Shown here: positions 38,420 to 49,600 of the stretch, piece by piece
Position numbering within the stretch: position 1 is the stretch's first letter
How the letters are laid out: each line of letters opens with the position of its first letter
Assembly (NCBI RefSeq): GCF_022605165.1
Contig: NC_063078.1
Coordinates: 124,001 to 188,000 of the forward strand
Length of the DNA stretch: 64,000 nt
From: Purpureocillium takamizusanense
Lineage: Eukaryota; Ascomycota; Sordariomycetes; Hypocreales; Ophiocordycipitaceae
Direction: 5' to 3'
The notes under the pieces: model-generated
What the model was told of the DNA's origin: nothing
What the model saw: only the letters and a program-made list of their open reading frames with translations
Databases searched by the model: none
Translations under genes and position numbers: made by a program

Positions 38420-39011
38420 TCTGAAGCGTGTCGAGATACCCCGATGGCCTCCTGATCCACTGACATATAGGACAACAGGGCCTGGGCCTTTTCCCATCTC
38501 ACTACATACATTTCCATCTATTCGTAGCCGCGGAATGGTCCGGACATATGGAGAAGCCCCTTGGCTACCCCGACTATGATGGCAAAGACGACGTGTAGTC
38601 AAAAGGCTCGCGATACACCATCAGGTGACATACGTGGACTGCAGCGGTACTGTTTGAGTCTTGTTACAAGGAACGCGATTGGGTGGCATGGCATACCCTG
38701 CAACCCGTCGTCTGCACTGCATATCTACAGAAAAACCATACACACGCATTCTCCCTCTTGTCTCTCACACACATCCACAGACCCAGCCCGGCGGGCTCGG
38801 CCTACGCCCCCCCTTTTGTTAATGAACCAAGTGTTGCGTTGTTATTCTCCGATCGGAGTGATGGGGGAGGGGGACAAAAAGCTGACACAAATACACCAGG
38901 ATTTGCCGAAACCATGACACGGGCAGAAACACGCAACGAGCGGCCTCATGCTTGCCTTTGTTCCTCCGCGACTACAACTCTCTTGCGCCTATCGAGCACG
39001 AGTCTCCGCGC

Positions 39012-41111
39012 CTACAGCTTGGACGCCGGGCTGGGGGAGCCAGGGGCAGTAATTTCGTCGTACAGGAGGCTGTCGAAGGGGGGGAGGTGCACGTGTCAGT
39101 ATAACGGGCGTGATCTTGCCGTGAGGGGAAACGGGACTACTCACGTCGTCAAAAAGTCGGCGTAGTCCTCGCCGGTGACCTGGCCGGCAAAGTACTGGGC
39201 GGCGAGGTGGTACTTGTTGCCCTTGCCGGCCTTGGCGGACAGGGCGTCGGCCGACTCCTTGAGGAGCTTGAGGGCGTAGGCCTTGTCGACGCGCTTGCCC
39301 TCGGCGGTGTAGACGCCGTGCTTGACCCACTGCCAGAGCTGGCTGCGGGAGACCTCTGCGGTGGCGGCGTCCTCCCTGTGTGGTTGATTAGCCGGGGGGG
39401 GGCGGATACAGACTGGATGGATTTGAGAGCAAGAGAGAGACATGGGGGAGAAAGACGCACATGAGAAAGTTGATGGGGACGCAGCCGACGCCGCGGATCC
39501 AGGCCTCCATGTAGCCGAGGCCAATGTTGAGGTTCTTGCGGATGCCCTCCTCGGTGATGCTGCCGGGGACGTTCATGTTGAGCAGGTCGTTTTGGCCAAT
39601 CTTGACGTCCTCGCGGCGGACAAAGTGCTGGTTGGGGGTGGGCATGTGCTTGTTGAAGACGTCGAGGGCGATGGAGGCGAGGGCGGGGTGGGCGACCCAG
39701 GTGCCGTCGTGGCCGGCGCGGACCTCGCGGAGCTTGTCGGCGCGGACGTTGTCCATGGCCTTGTCGTTGGCCTGCTTGTCGTCCTTGATGGGGATCTGCG
39801 CGGCCATTCCGCCCATGGCGTGGACGCCGCGCTTGTGGCAGGTCTGGATGAGCAGCTTGACGTAGGCGTCCATGAAGGGGACCGTCATGGTGACGCAGGA
39901 GCGGTCGGGCAGGACAAAGTTGGGGTTGTTGCGGAACTTCTTGATGGTGCTGAAGATGTAGTCCCAGCGGCCGCAGTTGAGGCCCGACGAGTGGTCGCGC
40001 AGCTCGTAGATGATCTCGTCCATCTCAAAGGCGGCGAGGATGGTCTCGATGAGGACGGTGCCGCGGATGGTGCCGCGCGGCATGCCGATGTAGTCCTGGG
40101 CGAGGTTGAAGGCCTCGTTCCACAGGCGGGCCTCGAGGTGGCTCTCCATCTTGGGCAGGTAAAAGTAGGGGCCGAAGCCGCGGCGCTGCGTCTCGAAGGC
40201 GTTGTGGAAGAAGTAGAGGCCAAAGTCGAAGAGGCTGCCCGAGATGGGCTCGCCGTCGACGATGAGGTGCTTCTCCTCGAGGTGCCAGCCGCGGGGGCGG
40301 ACGATGAGCGTCGGCAGGCGCTGGTCGGTGCGCAGCTTGTACTCCTTTTGGCCCTGCTTGAAGTCGACCTGGCGGCGGTTGGCGTCGTAGAGGTTGACCT
40401 GGCCGTTGATCATGTTCTCCCAGGTGGGGGCGGAGGAGTCTTGGGGCGGCGGGGGGTTAGCAGGTGTGATCAACGTGTGTGGAGGGGGAGTGCGGGGGGC
40501 ATGATTGGTTTGGTGAGTTGTTGTGGTGGTGAATGTAGACTGGGTGTGTGCGTGCATGTGTGTGGTGAAGTGCGGTGAGTGTGGTGGTGAGGCATCATCA
40601 CATCATCACCCTCGAGACAGTGAGCGAGTGAGTGAGAGTCTCATCTTGATGACAGCCACGACAACAACGCTCATCGGGCTTTTTCCACACGCACACTCCC
40701 CACTCGCAAACCACCAAAGGGGTTAAAACAAAAAATAGAAAACGGCTCACCCTCAAAGTCGGCCATGTAGGTAAAGACATCCGAGTTGAGCGCGTTGACC
40801 ACCATCTTGCGGTCGGTCGGGCCCGTGATCTCGACGCGGCGGTCGACCAGGCCCGGGGCGGGGACGGCGCCCCTCCAGGTGGGGTTCTCGCGGACATGGC
40901 GCGTCTCGGGGAGGAAGTCGGGGAGGACGCCGCGGTCGAGCTCGGCCTGGCGCAGCTTGCGGCGCTCGAGCAGGTTCTTGCGGGTGGCGTTGAAGGAGCG
41001 GTGCAGCAGGGCGAGGAAGGCGAGGGCCTGCGGGGTCAGGATCTTGCGGTGCGCCTCGTCGACCTTGCCGAGGACGGTGACGCCCTGGAGGATGGAGTCT
41101 GTGGTGGCCAT
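39012..41111 (-). CDS. acuE: Malate synthase, peroxisomal (glyoxylate cycle)
   Basis: Condenses glyoxylate and acetyl-CoA to malate, the second step of the glyoxylate bypass, needed for growth on acetate or fatty acids. Exons are 40751-41111, 39461-40439, 39145-39375 and 39012-39069, giving 542 residues, the usual length. The family signature [16 protein letters not shown] lies at about 268-283. Earlier ADFEDSSAPTW and later [10 protein letters not shown] blocks are also typical of malate synthase A. The protein ends in SKL, a canonical PTS1 peroxisome signal. The SKL tail is encoded by the 58-bp last exon. Introns are 311, 85 and 75 bp. Reading through the last intron gives an immediate TGA after residue 524, so a retained intron would remove the signal. 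The start [10 protein letters not shown] is the first ATG of the conserved frame. A TATATA lies 293 bp upstream. Fumarase is the next gene upstream on the same strand. The symbol follows Aspergillus usage. Confidence 0.97.
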
Positions 41112-41403
41112 TCTGGCGGGGGAGGAGATGAAGCTGGTGATGGGTGGCGATGGTGGGTTGGCGTTTGTCTGGTGCGCGATGCCGAGGTTGTGGGCCGGCA
41201 CGAGTACACGATTTCGGGGACCCTCAAAACCAACTGGCGGAAAAAATTGTTGGAGATGGAGGAGAGGGATGTAAGAGTGAAAAGACGAAGCTCGGACGAA
41301 AAAGGAGCCTCGTTCGAGCCCTGATGGTTTGTGGTGTGTCGTGGAGCGCTTCTGCTTTCACGTGTCAGTTGGCATATCCGAGCCGGGCAGCTGCTGAGCC
41401 GTG

Positions 41404-41409
41404 TATATA
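41404..41409 (-). promoter_or_regulatory. Possible TATA box of malate synthase
   Basis: TATATA about 293 bp upstream of the ATG. A second AT-rich element (TTTAAATA on the sense strand) is at about 41506-41513. Which one is used is unknown. Confidence 0.4.
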
Positions 41410-42280
41410 CAAGGTGACGGCTGCAGAGACGTACCGGCTTCTATTCCCGAGAGCGACAATCGGGCACGGATGGTATCACGGGAACGGATGATTTGAGGAA
41501 GAGGGTATTTAAAGGATGGGAATGGCGACGATCGAGGATGATGATGGTGATGAGGAAGAGGAGGAGTCCAACGTGAACTTTCTCGGGACGAGCGAGGGGG
41601 AGAAGCCCGGCATAGATAAACGGGCGCCACTACGTCAGAAGCGTCACTGCCAGTGCGCCAGCTGCGGGCTCCAGCAGCACCACCAGCACCACCATCTCCT
41701 CCACCTCCGCCACTGTAACGACCCGGGCTAAGCGGAAGCTCTTTCAGCGCGGCACGCGGCCCCTCGGCGGTTTCCCAGTGCCTCCATGTATCGGCATTCG
41801 TTTCATATCACCCCGTGTGCCTTTGCTGCACGACCGCCCAGGCACTCAAGGCAGAACAGCATAATACAGCACAAGCACCGAAATGGCCCCTTTCCGCGTA
41901 AATACTCGCAGCGCAAACAGCCCTCTATTTCACCAGCCGTTGCCATCGCCATCGCCCATGGACAATCATCGCCAGGCCCCGGGTCCCACCCCGTCCGTTC
42001 TTCGGCACCCATCGGCCTTGCTCGGGTGTACGGATGAGTATGTACCTTGACTACTTGCACACACGCACGACGCCCAGCTGGGTTGATGGCTGGAGCGCCG
42101 GCGCAGGCAGCCCGGCCCCCTCTCTCCCAAAGCATGTGCGCACCACCAGCAAGCCGCCGCCCGTCTGCCCGGCACACGGATGGGCGAAACGAATTGGTGA
42201 GCGAGGTGGGGATTTGGCGGGGACGAAGGGGACGGGGGAGGGCGGTCATCGGAGGCTGCGGGGTAGCACTCTGGCACTGA

Positions 42281-42295
42281 CCTAGTACTACTAGG
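42281..42295. repeat. 15-bp inverted repeat in the malate synthase upstream region
   Basis: CCTAGTA, one central C, then TACTAGG form a perfect inverted repeat, followed directly by TAGGTAATG. It resembles the TACCTA/TAGGTA words scattered through other spacers in this window. Confidence 0.85.
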
Positions 42296-42680
42296 TAGGT
42301 AATGACCGCTGGTGAGATTGACTTGCAACGCGCTGTAAAGAACGGAAGGCACTGGGGTGCAGTGGGAGACTGGGATGGGAGCTTTCAGCGCTGCGCAGCC
42401 CCCCTGCAGGGACCGCTGTCAGTGGCACGACGGGCTGTAAGCACCCAGTAGCAACAGCACCCAAAGTCAACGGGCACCCGCGAAATGGGCCCTGGGAGAC
42501 AGCGTCGGCAGCCAGCGCCCGCCACCGGCCGTTTCGCTGCACGGAGCGGCCGCTACCGAGGGGCGCTCGCCGTCTCCGCCACCGACCTCGCCCTCGCGTC
42601 CCATCGCTGCTGCTGCCGCCGCGGTCAGCGACACACCCCGAGCCCCCAACAGCCCTTTTTGGTCTTATTGATTGTGTCTG

Positions 42681-42714
42681 GTAGTAATAGTAGTAGTGGT
42701 AGTAGTAGTAGTAG
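42681..42714. repeat. Imperfect (TAG)n triplet repeat
   Basis: About ten TAG units with two or three interruptions, in the spacer between malate synthase and fumarase. Confidence 0.8.
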
Positions 42715-43996
42715 CATCGTGAACCCATGGGGAAGCCGCTGCTGGCCATGTCCACATCCCATCCACTGCCCTTCAAAGGAAAGAGACAACGGGGGTGGTG
42801 CCAGCAATCCTCCTACTATTCTTCAGTCTCCCCTGTCTCTCCCTCTCCTCCCCCTTTCAGCGCCGATGAGGCAACAAACGCAAACAGTGTCACAGGAATG
42901 AAGCATCTCTTCCCCCATGCCATGCATCCAGACAAGCTCCATGCCTTCCTTCCCCACGACCGAACAGCCGAGGCTGCTGGCGCCCCACCATCGAGGTACG
43001 TACTGACGCTGCTGCTGCTGCTCCTCCTCCCCTTCTTCCACTGGCTCACAAGAGGCGTCTCCACTCCATCCGGGGTCCGTCCGTCCAAAGCTCCACCCAA
43101 GACCGCGGCTCCCCTTCTCCGGTTCCCGACCGGAAACTCCCGGGCCTTTCGGGCTTCCGTCACCACCACCATAACCGCCACAACCTCACTGACCGTCCGC
43201 TCTACGGTGCCACAGACGGAGAGACAGACAAGCTTTGTCCAACAACTCCAGCCCTTGATCAGCCCGTCGGTCGGTCGAGACGCTCGACGTAAAAGACACT
43301 GCGTGTGCAAGGGCGGTGGGTAGGATGAGAGGCGTCACAGCACACCATGAACCAGGTAGTAACTGAGTTAGTATCAGTGTCTGGTAGTGCAAGTACATAA
43401 TACCAAGTATCTAGCTACGTAATAGACGTGACCGCGAGAAAGACGGCCGGCTCGAGCCGTGTATGTGCTTGAACGTGACAGGGCGGGCGGCATAAGGGAG
43501 GGTCGCAGCCGACCGACTGCCCGCGGTAGCTTGATCATAAGCTACCTACCTTTGCAACCGACTCCTCGACAGACGTCCTGCGTCTGCCGACAGCCGCCCG
43601 CTAGCTAAAGAGTGCACGCCTCGCCTGCCTCTGAGTGCTGACTCCTACAATGCGCGCTGTCTTTTATTTTGTCTGGCTCCGGTAAATGCTGCTCTGCCGT
43701 AGGTTCAAAAAAACAAATCTAGTATGTGGTACACCACGGCGAGACATCCCCCTCAACCCGGACCAGCGTGGGTGTGTCTGTCCATCTTCCGCTTGGCGGC
43801 TCGATCCGACTGAGCCCGCCTCGCCGCGCCTCTCAAAAAGTCCTGCATCCCCGCGTCGCATTCTGATCCTTTTCAACGCTCCTTGCCGCACCTGCTAGTC
43901 CTGCCCGTCCATGCAGACGACCCGGGGGGAGGGGGGGGGACTACGGGGAACGGCCGCGTGGTGGCTACCGCCGGCTCACGCACGCATGCTACCCGC

Positions 43997-45815
43997 TCAC
44001 TGCTTGAACTGGCTGGGGCCGACCATGAGCTCCGGCTTGACCAGCGTGTCAAACTCGTCCTCGGTCAGCGCCTGCATCTCCAGCGCGCTCTGCTTGAGCG
44101 TCAGGCCCTTCTTGTGTGCGTTCTTGGCCACCTTGCTGGCCATGTCGTAGCCGATCTTGGGGTTGAGGCAGGTGACGAGCATGAGTCTGTTTACATGGCC
44201 CGTTGTGTCAGCGTCACGTCAAACCGGGGGTGAAAGGGGCGAGGTTGGCAAGAGAGGAGGAAAACATACGACTCCTTCATGATGCTGGCAATCTTCTCCT
44301 CGTTGGCCTGCAGCCCGGCCACCAGGTTCTTCTCAAAGGACCGCATGCCGTCGGCCAAGAGGCGCGAGCTGTGCAGCAGGTTGCGGATCACGAGGGGCTT
44401 GTACACGTTGAGCTCGAACTGGCCGTTCATGCCGCCAATCGTCGTCGCCACGTTGTTGCCCATGACCTGGGCGCACACCATGGTCAGGGCCTCGCACTGC
44501 GTCGGGTTCACCTTGCCCGGCATGATGCTGCTGCCCGGCTCGTTCTCGGGCAGGATCAGCTCGCCCAGGCCGCACCGGGGCCCGCTGCCCAGGTAGCGGA
44601 CATCCTGGGCGATCTTGGTCAGCGACGTGGCCAGCGTGTTGAGGCTGCCGTGCGCCTGCACCACGGCGTCGTGCGCCGCCAGCGCCTCGAACTTGTTGGG
44701 GGCCGTCTTGAACTCGGTGCCCGTCATGCGCGTCACCTCCTCGGCGATGGCCTCGGCGAAGCCCTCAAAGGTGTTGATGCCGGTGCCGACGGCGGTGCCG
44801 CCCTGGGCCAGCAGCCGCAGGTCCGGCAGCGACGACTCGACGCGCTTGATGCCAAAGTCGAGCTGGGCGACGTAGCCCGAGAACTCCTGCGCCAGCGTCA
44901 GGGGCGTGGCGTCCTGCAGGTGGGTGCGGCCAATCTTGATGATGTTCTTGGCCTCGAAGTCGTCCACCTTGGCCTGCAGGGCGGCGCGCAGGGAGCGCAG
45001 CGCGGGCAGCAGGTCGCCCTCGAGCTCGAGCACGGCGGCGATGTGCATGACGGTGGGGAAGGTGTCGTTGGACGAGGCGCTGCGGTTGACGTGGTCGTTG
45101 GGGTGGACGGGCTTCTTGCTGCCCATCTGGCCGCCGAGGATCTCGATGGCCCGGTTGGAGATGACCTCGTTGGCGTTCATGTTGGACTGCGTGCCCGACC
45201 CCGTCTGCCACACGACGAGGGGGAAGTGGTCGAGCAGCTTGCCGTCGGCCACCTCCTTGGCGGCCTGCTGGATGGCCTGGCCGATCTTGGGGTCTGCATG
45301 GTCAAGTCAGTCGTGGGAACCCGGCGCCAACAAAGCAAAACAAAGCAAAGGCAAGGTCACGCACCGAGGCCGTAGCGCATGTTGACCGTCGCGGCCGCGC
45401 CCTTGAGGATGCCAAACGCCTTGACAATGGGCGGCGGCATGCGGTCCTGCGGCTGGTTGATGCGAAAGTTCTCGAGCGAGCGCTCCGTCTGGGCGCCCCA
45501 GTACTTGTCGCCGGGGACCTGGATCTCGCCAAAGGCATCGCTCTCGGTTCGTGTCGTCGCGGACGCCATGATGCGTGCTGTGCTGTGGAAGCCCCTGCCG
45601 GTGACGATGCTGAATGGGGATGCGGAGGATGAGGACGACAGACCGAGGAGGAGGCGCTGCGGGGTCCGGCGGCATGTGGCCGGCGCCCGCGATGACGACC
45701 AAGCAGCAGAAGCTCTGCTAGCCGCCGCCGCCCTCGGCATGCACGTTGTCGTCGCAGCACCACCACCACCACCACCCACCGCCGCCCTGCTGCTCGCCAT
45801 CACTGTTCGCAACAT
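43997..45815 (-). CDS. Fumarate hydratase (fumarase), class II, mitochondrial and probably cytosolic
   Basis: Interconverts fumarate and malate in the TCA cycle. Exons are 45365-45815, 44270-45293 and 43997-44186, giving 554 residues; introns are 71 and 83 bp. The class II superfamily signature [10 protein letters not shown] is at about 404-413. Other active-site blocks are [10 protein letters not shown] (about 184), HPNDHVN (about 214) and THLQDA (about 275). The first 80 or so residues are rich in A, S and R, without acidic residues, and end in [10 protein letters not shown], as expected of a mitochondrial presequence. In-frame ATGs follow at 45800 and at 45569; the latter starts [13 protein letters not shown] exactly after the presequence and would give a cytosolic form. 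The C-terminus GPSQFKQ has no peroxisomal signal. The frame extends upstream of 45815 without another ATG. Malate synthase lies about 2.9 kb downstream on the same strand. Confidence 0.96.
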
Positions 45816-46699
45816 CCTGGCTGGCTCCCGTGCGCTGTGCTCGCTCTGTCGTTGGGCCTGTCTGGCGATCTGCTCGCGGGCGGCCAATTGGCGTCTTTTG
45901 CTGTCGTGGAGAGAAAAAAGGTGCAGCGCAAGCGGGCTGTCTTCTTCTCACCCGTGTTATTTTTTTTTTTCTCTCACACACGTCCCTGGCTTCTCCGACC
46001 GGCTGCTCAATTCCCGCCCGCCTCAACGGAAACGCGTTGGGACCTCAAAATAGCCTGGCAACCTGGGTCCCTGGACCCGGTTATTTTTCGGGTCTCCGCC
46101 GCTGCCCGTCCCTTCTGCCGGCCATGGCATCGGAAAACGACGGATTTCACGGGGTAAACTCCGGAGTGCCCAGCTGGTACACCACGCAACTCATCACTCA
46201 CCGTTGCAAGCTGAAACTCGAAGGCGCTTTCGTGGCCCCCCTGCAGCATCAAGTACATGACGACGTGCTTCCCATTTGACTGAACAGCTAACAATACAGT
46301 CAAGTCCTGTTGAAGCGAGCCACTCCCACTACTTTGTAGTCGCAGGTGCGAGCTCCCCCAGCCTCATCCCAAGCTATCTAGACGCCCAACATCAACAAAA
46401 GACCCGGACCGCACCACCCATGTCTTATGAACATGTCTTTTCGATCCCAAGGAGCCGAGCCTTCCCAACTAGCAACTGGATGATCCAACCAAGCACCCTC
46501 AGCCTATCGAGAAAACACCAATCCGTTCCTCGCACCAATTACTCCCCTGCGCCAAGAAACAAAGCAGTCCGCCTCCTGGCTATCGATCCGGCCGTATGTC
46601 CGCGAGTGCGCACCACTCTCTCTGGCCCGGCTTCCACCGTGGGTTGTATCTCCAAGCAAATATTTTCATACACAAACTCATACCGGGCATCAACACAGC
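45816..46699. other. Fumarase promoter region and kinase 3' flank
   Basis: No gene found. It contains a T-rich tract (about 45959-45970) close to the fumarase start, probably part of the promoter or leader. The distal half is the 3' flank of the kinase gene. Confidence 0.5.
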
Positions 46700-49600
46700 T
46701 CACGAGTTGAGCGTCTTGATCATCATCTTCTGCTTGTCCTTGTCCGTAACCAGCAGATGACGGCTGTCAAACATGATGCGCATCGTGTCGACGATTCTGT
46801 GAAGGCTGCTCGCGGCACCCCGCTCCTGCGTGAAGCGCACAATGCTCAGCGGCTGCTTCTTGCCGTGCTCGATGACCGTCATGACCTCGGCAGCAAACTC
46901 CACTTCCTTGAGGTTCAAATCTGCGCCTCTGGTCAGCAAACGTGCCCAGGCTCAAAAAAGGTCGTCGTGCACTTACAGTTCTTAGCCCCGAGCCGTGCAA
47001 AGACAATGTTGCGCTGCTTGTCCACCTGGACTCCCTTCATGCCATAACGTCGCCACTCCCGCAAAAGGATGCCCACTTCCTGGCGGGCCCGCTTGCGCGA
47101 AAGCGTCATGCAGATGTAGGTCGTGGCGGGCTTCACGCGGAACAGGCGCGTCAGCCAGTTCTGTTTCACCGCCACGTTCCGTATACTGCCCGACCCGGAG
47201 TCACGCAGTGCCTGCTGCCGAGTCTGCCTCGCCGCCATCTTGTCCTCGGTAGCACGGACCGGTCCTGTCTCGGCAGTCAGTCTGCAGTCCGTAGGTCGGG
47301 GGACTTCGGTCCTGTCCCGCTCACCTTCGACAATCATACCCGTCTCTCTCTCCTTGTTGCTCTTCCAAAAGGGAAAAGTAAAGGCCTTCTTCTTCGCAGC
47401 GGGGGCGAGTCCATCCGCATCCGACGATTGCTTCGACGCAATGGAGGTCCGAGCCGTCTTGGGTTCGCTAGCGGCCGATGCCGACTCCGCCTTGGACACC
47501 CGTCTGAACCACGACGTCTTCTTCTTCTTCGTATCGGCGCCCGTGTCGGCTGCCGGACGCTCGACCGCATCGTCATCGTACTTTTCCGCATTGTATGCGA
47601 GACGCCGATGCAATTTGTGTCCAAAGTCCTCCGTCGCCGACTTCTTTTGCACGTTCAGCGGCTCGGGCATCTTGACGGGACTCGTCGATCCAGGAGAGTG
47701 AACGACTCGGATAGTGTTCTCCACCTTGCTGAGATACTCGAGGCTCCTGTCCATATCGTCGGACCTCTTGCCACTGCCATGCGGAGGAGCTGAGACGACT
47801 CTCGTCCCGTCACTGTCCACGGCGGACGTCGTGTTTTCGTGAATAGACGGAAGAGTCGTCAGCTTCCGGCTTGGCTGGTGGTTATGCGCGGGGGCCGAAA
47901 CAACCCGGCGGTCAGCGTGCTTCGACAGCATGACCGGAACGGCCAGGTGAGGGCCATCGTGCGACACAGTCGCCGCGTCGTTGTTCTCCTCACCGCCAAA
48001 GTCAAGCTCGGACTCGACGTCACGCAGGCTCGGGGTGAGAAACTGCTTCGAGGGCTCCTCGGGGGGCAGCGGGGGCAGCGGCCGGCTTTGCCACGAGGCA
48101 GCGCTCGATCTGTCCGTAGCAGGGGTGGTGACCGTCGGGCTGTCCACGGTTATGGAGAAGGGGGTTGAGCCGCGGCCTTTCTTCTCCGCGTCGGTCCATG
48201 AGCCGCCAGCCGATTCGGCCTCAGCCAGCGTGCCCTTGAAAGCCTCATCGCAATCCTTAGCACAGCTGTTGCTGAAGTGGCGAAGTTCTTCGTTAAAGAT
48301 CATGGAGGCGCCATTCTTCGGAGCGCCCTTGGCTTTGGGATGCGTGCCATCGGCTTGTCGGCGGAGCTCTGGAGAGGGAGACCGCGCAGCCTCCTTCTGG
48401 TACATTGATCCGTCTCCGGCCACCGACGCCGTCGTGCGCAGACGAGTAGGTTGCCGCTTTGCATAACCAGCAGAGGTCGACCGCCTCCTAATATGCGAAA
48501 AGTCGACTCCCCGCTTGTGCCGCAAAGCAGGAATCGCCACGTGGGGCGTCCCCTGTCTGTTGCTGCGCAAGGACAGCAGTGAGCCTCGCGACGGCTGTTT
48601 AGCCATGATGGACGCCGCCCTGGCAGAGTTGGCGCGCGCTCGTCGAGCGGTGGTGGAACCGCTTCGAGCTCTCGTTGTGCTCCTGACGCTGACCGTCTCG
48701 GCATCCCTGTGAATGACAATCTTGGCGTGGCTGGCCTCCGGCTCGCATCCTTGTAGCATACGGCTGCCTCTGTACGGGTCGTAGCTCTTTTCGGTTCCGG
48801 ACTCGGTCTCGGCGGCGTTGGAGATGACGGTGAAGCGGGAGACGGATCGACCGTGGCCTTTGCCGCGAGGCTGCGCAAACTCGCACGTCGACACCTTCTT
48901 CTTCCATATGGTCGGCTTGAGATGGTGGTAATCGCTCATAGAGTGTGCCAGCTCGGGTTTGAAGTCCTCTAGCTGCTTATCCCGATAGTTGTAAAGCAGC
49001 CAGTAAAAGGCCTTCTGGTCATTGGGTCTACCTTGGCGTTAGCATCATCGCAAGCATCGAAATTCCGTGGTACAACTTACTCGTCACAGGAGAGTTTAAG
49101 CACAAGGTCCTGCTCGCTGAACATGTGCCACATGGAACGCAACTGCCTGAGAAGCTGCGGGTCGATCTCACTACGCTGAACAGGAGTATATTGGAAGCCT
49201 TTTCGCGTATCTGGCAGCTGGCCCGTGATGTCCCCAAAGGAGTCGAGAGAATTATACTTTTGAACGAGGGGGTGGCGCCAGATCTCCTTGAGGGTGATTC
49301 GGCGGTCAGGGTTGACTTGAAGCATGCGTCGGATAAGATCGGCGGCTTCGGGGCTGACGCATCTCGGCATCTGGTAGTGGCCCTTCTTGGTCTTGGCCAT
49401 CATGACGCGCAGGTCGGGATCGTCAAAGGGGAGCGTGGCAGAGAGCATTGCGTATAGGATGACACCCAGGCTCCAGATGTCAGCGCGGTCTCCACGATAT
49501 TGTCTGTTCTTAAGGAGCTCCGGGGCGGCGTAGTGAGGGCTGCCGCATGCCGTCGCAAGATGATGGGTGTCTGTCTGGTGAAGTGCCGCCATGCCGAAGT

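Larger units (their letters stand above)
24202..39011. other. Gene-free block of about 14.8 kb
   Basis: I find no frame with recognisable domains, coding-style composition or a consistent splice model on either strand. The first kilobase should be the promoter and leader of the C2H2 gene and the last few hundred bases the 3' flank of malate synthase. The DNA is GC-rich and not AT-rich, so it does not look like strongly RIP-mutated repeats. It contains an AC run (34.58 kb), a CT run (26.68 kb), a C14 tract (32.44 kb) and a G16 tract (38.40 kb). No terminal repeats, reverse transcriptase, transposase, tRNA or rRNA were recognised. Genes with unfamiliar sequences, many small exons or RNA-only products could be missed. 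Confidence 0.55.
41112..43996. other. Spacer between malate synthase and fumarase
   Basis: About 2.9 kb without a supported gene. The proximal part should be the malate synthase promoter and the distal part the fumarase 3' flank. CTGGGG/GCGGGG words that fit the CreA consensus SYGGRG occur (for example near 42.22, 42.26 and 42.35 kb), but this motif is common by chance in GC-rich DNA. A 15-bp inverted repeat (CCTAGTA-C-TACTAGG) is at 42281-42295 and an imperfect TAG triplet run at 42681-42714. Confidence 0.5.

Noticed and set aside
39442..40578. Plus-strand open frame of 378 codons antisense to malate synthase
   Set aside because: It mirrors the main malate synthase exon, is extremely rich in V, D, G and A with no domain, and is explained by the strong G/C preference at third codon positions of the real gene.
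41112..42500. CreA-type SYGGRG sites as evidence of carbon repression of malate synthase
   Set aside because: Matches exist, but the degenerate hexamer is expected many times by chance in GC-rich DNA. Repression is plausible from family knowledge, not shown by these sites.
44203..45375. Plus-strand open frame of 390 codons antisense to fumarase
   Set aside because: It is an antisense shadow of the fumarase exon with L/H/R-rich composition and no motif. It would also have to share DNA with a well-supported conserved enzyme.
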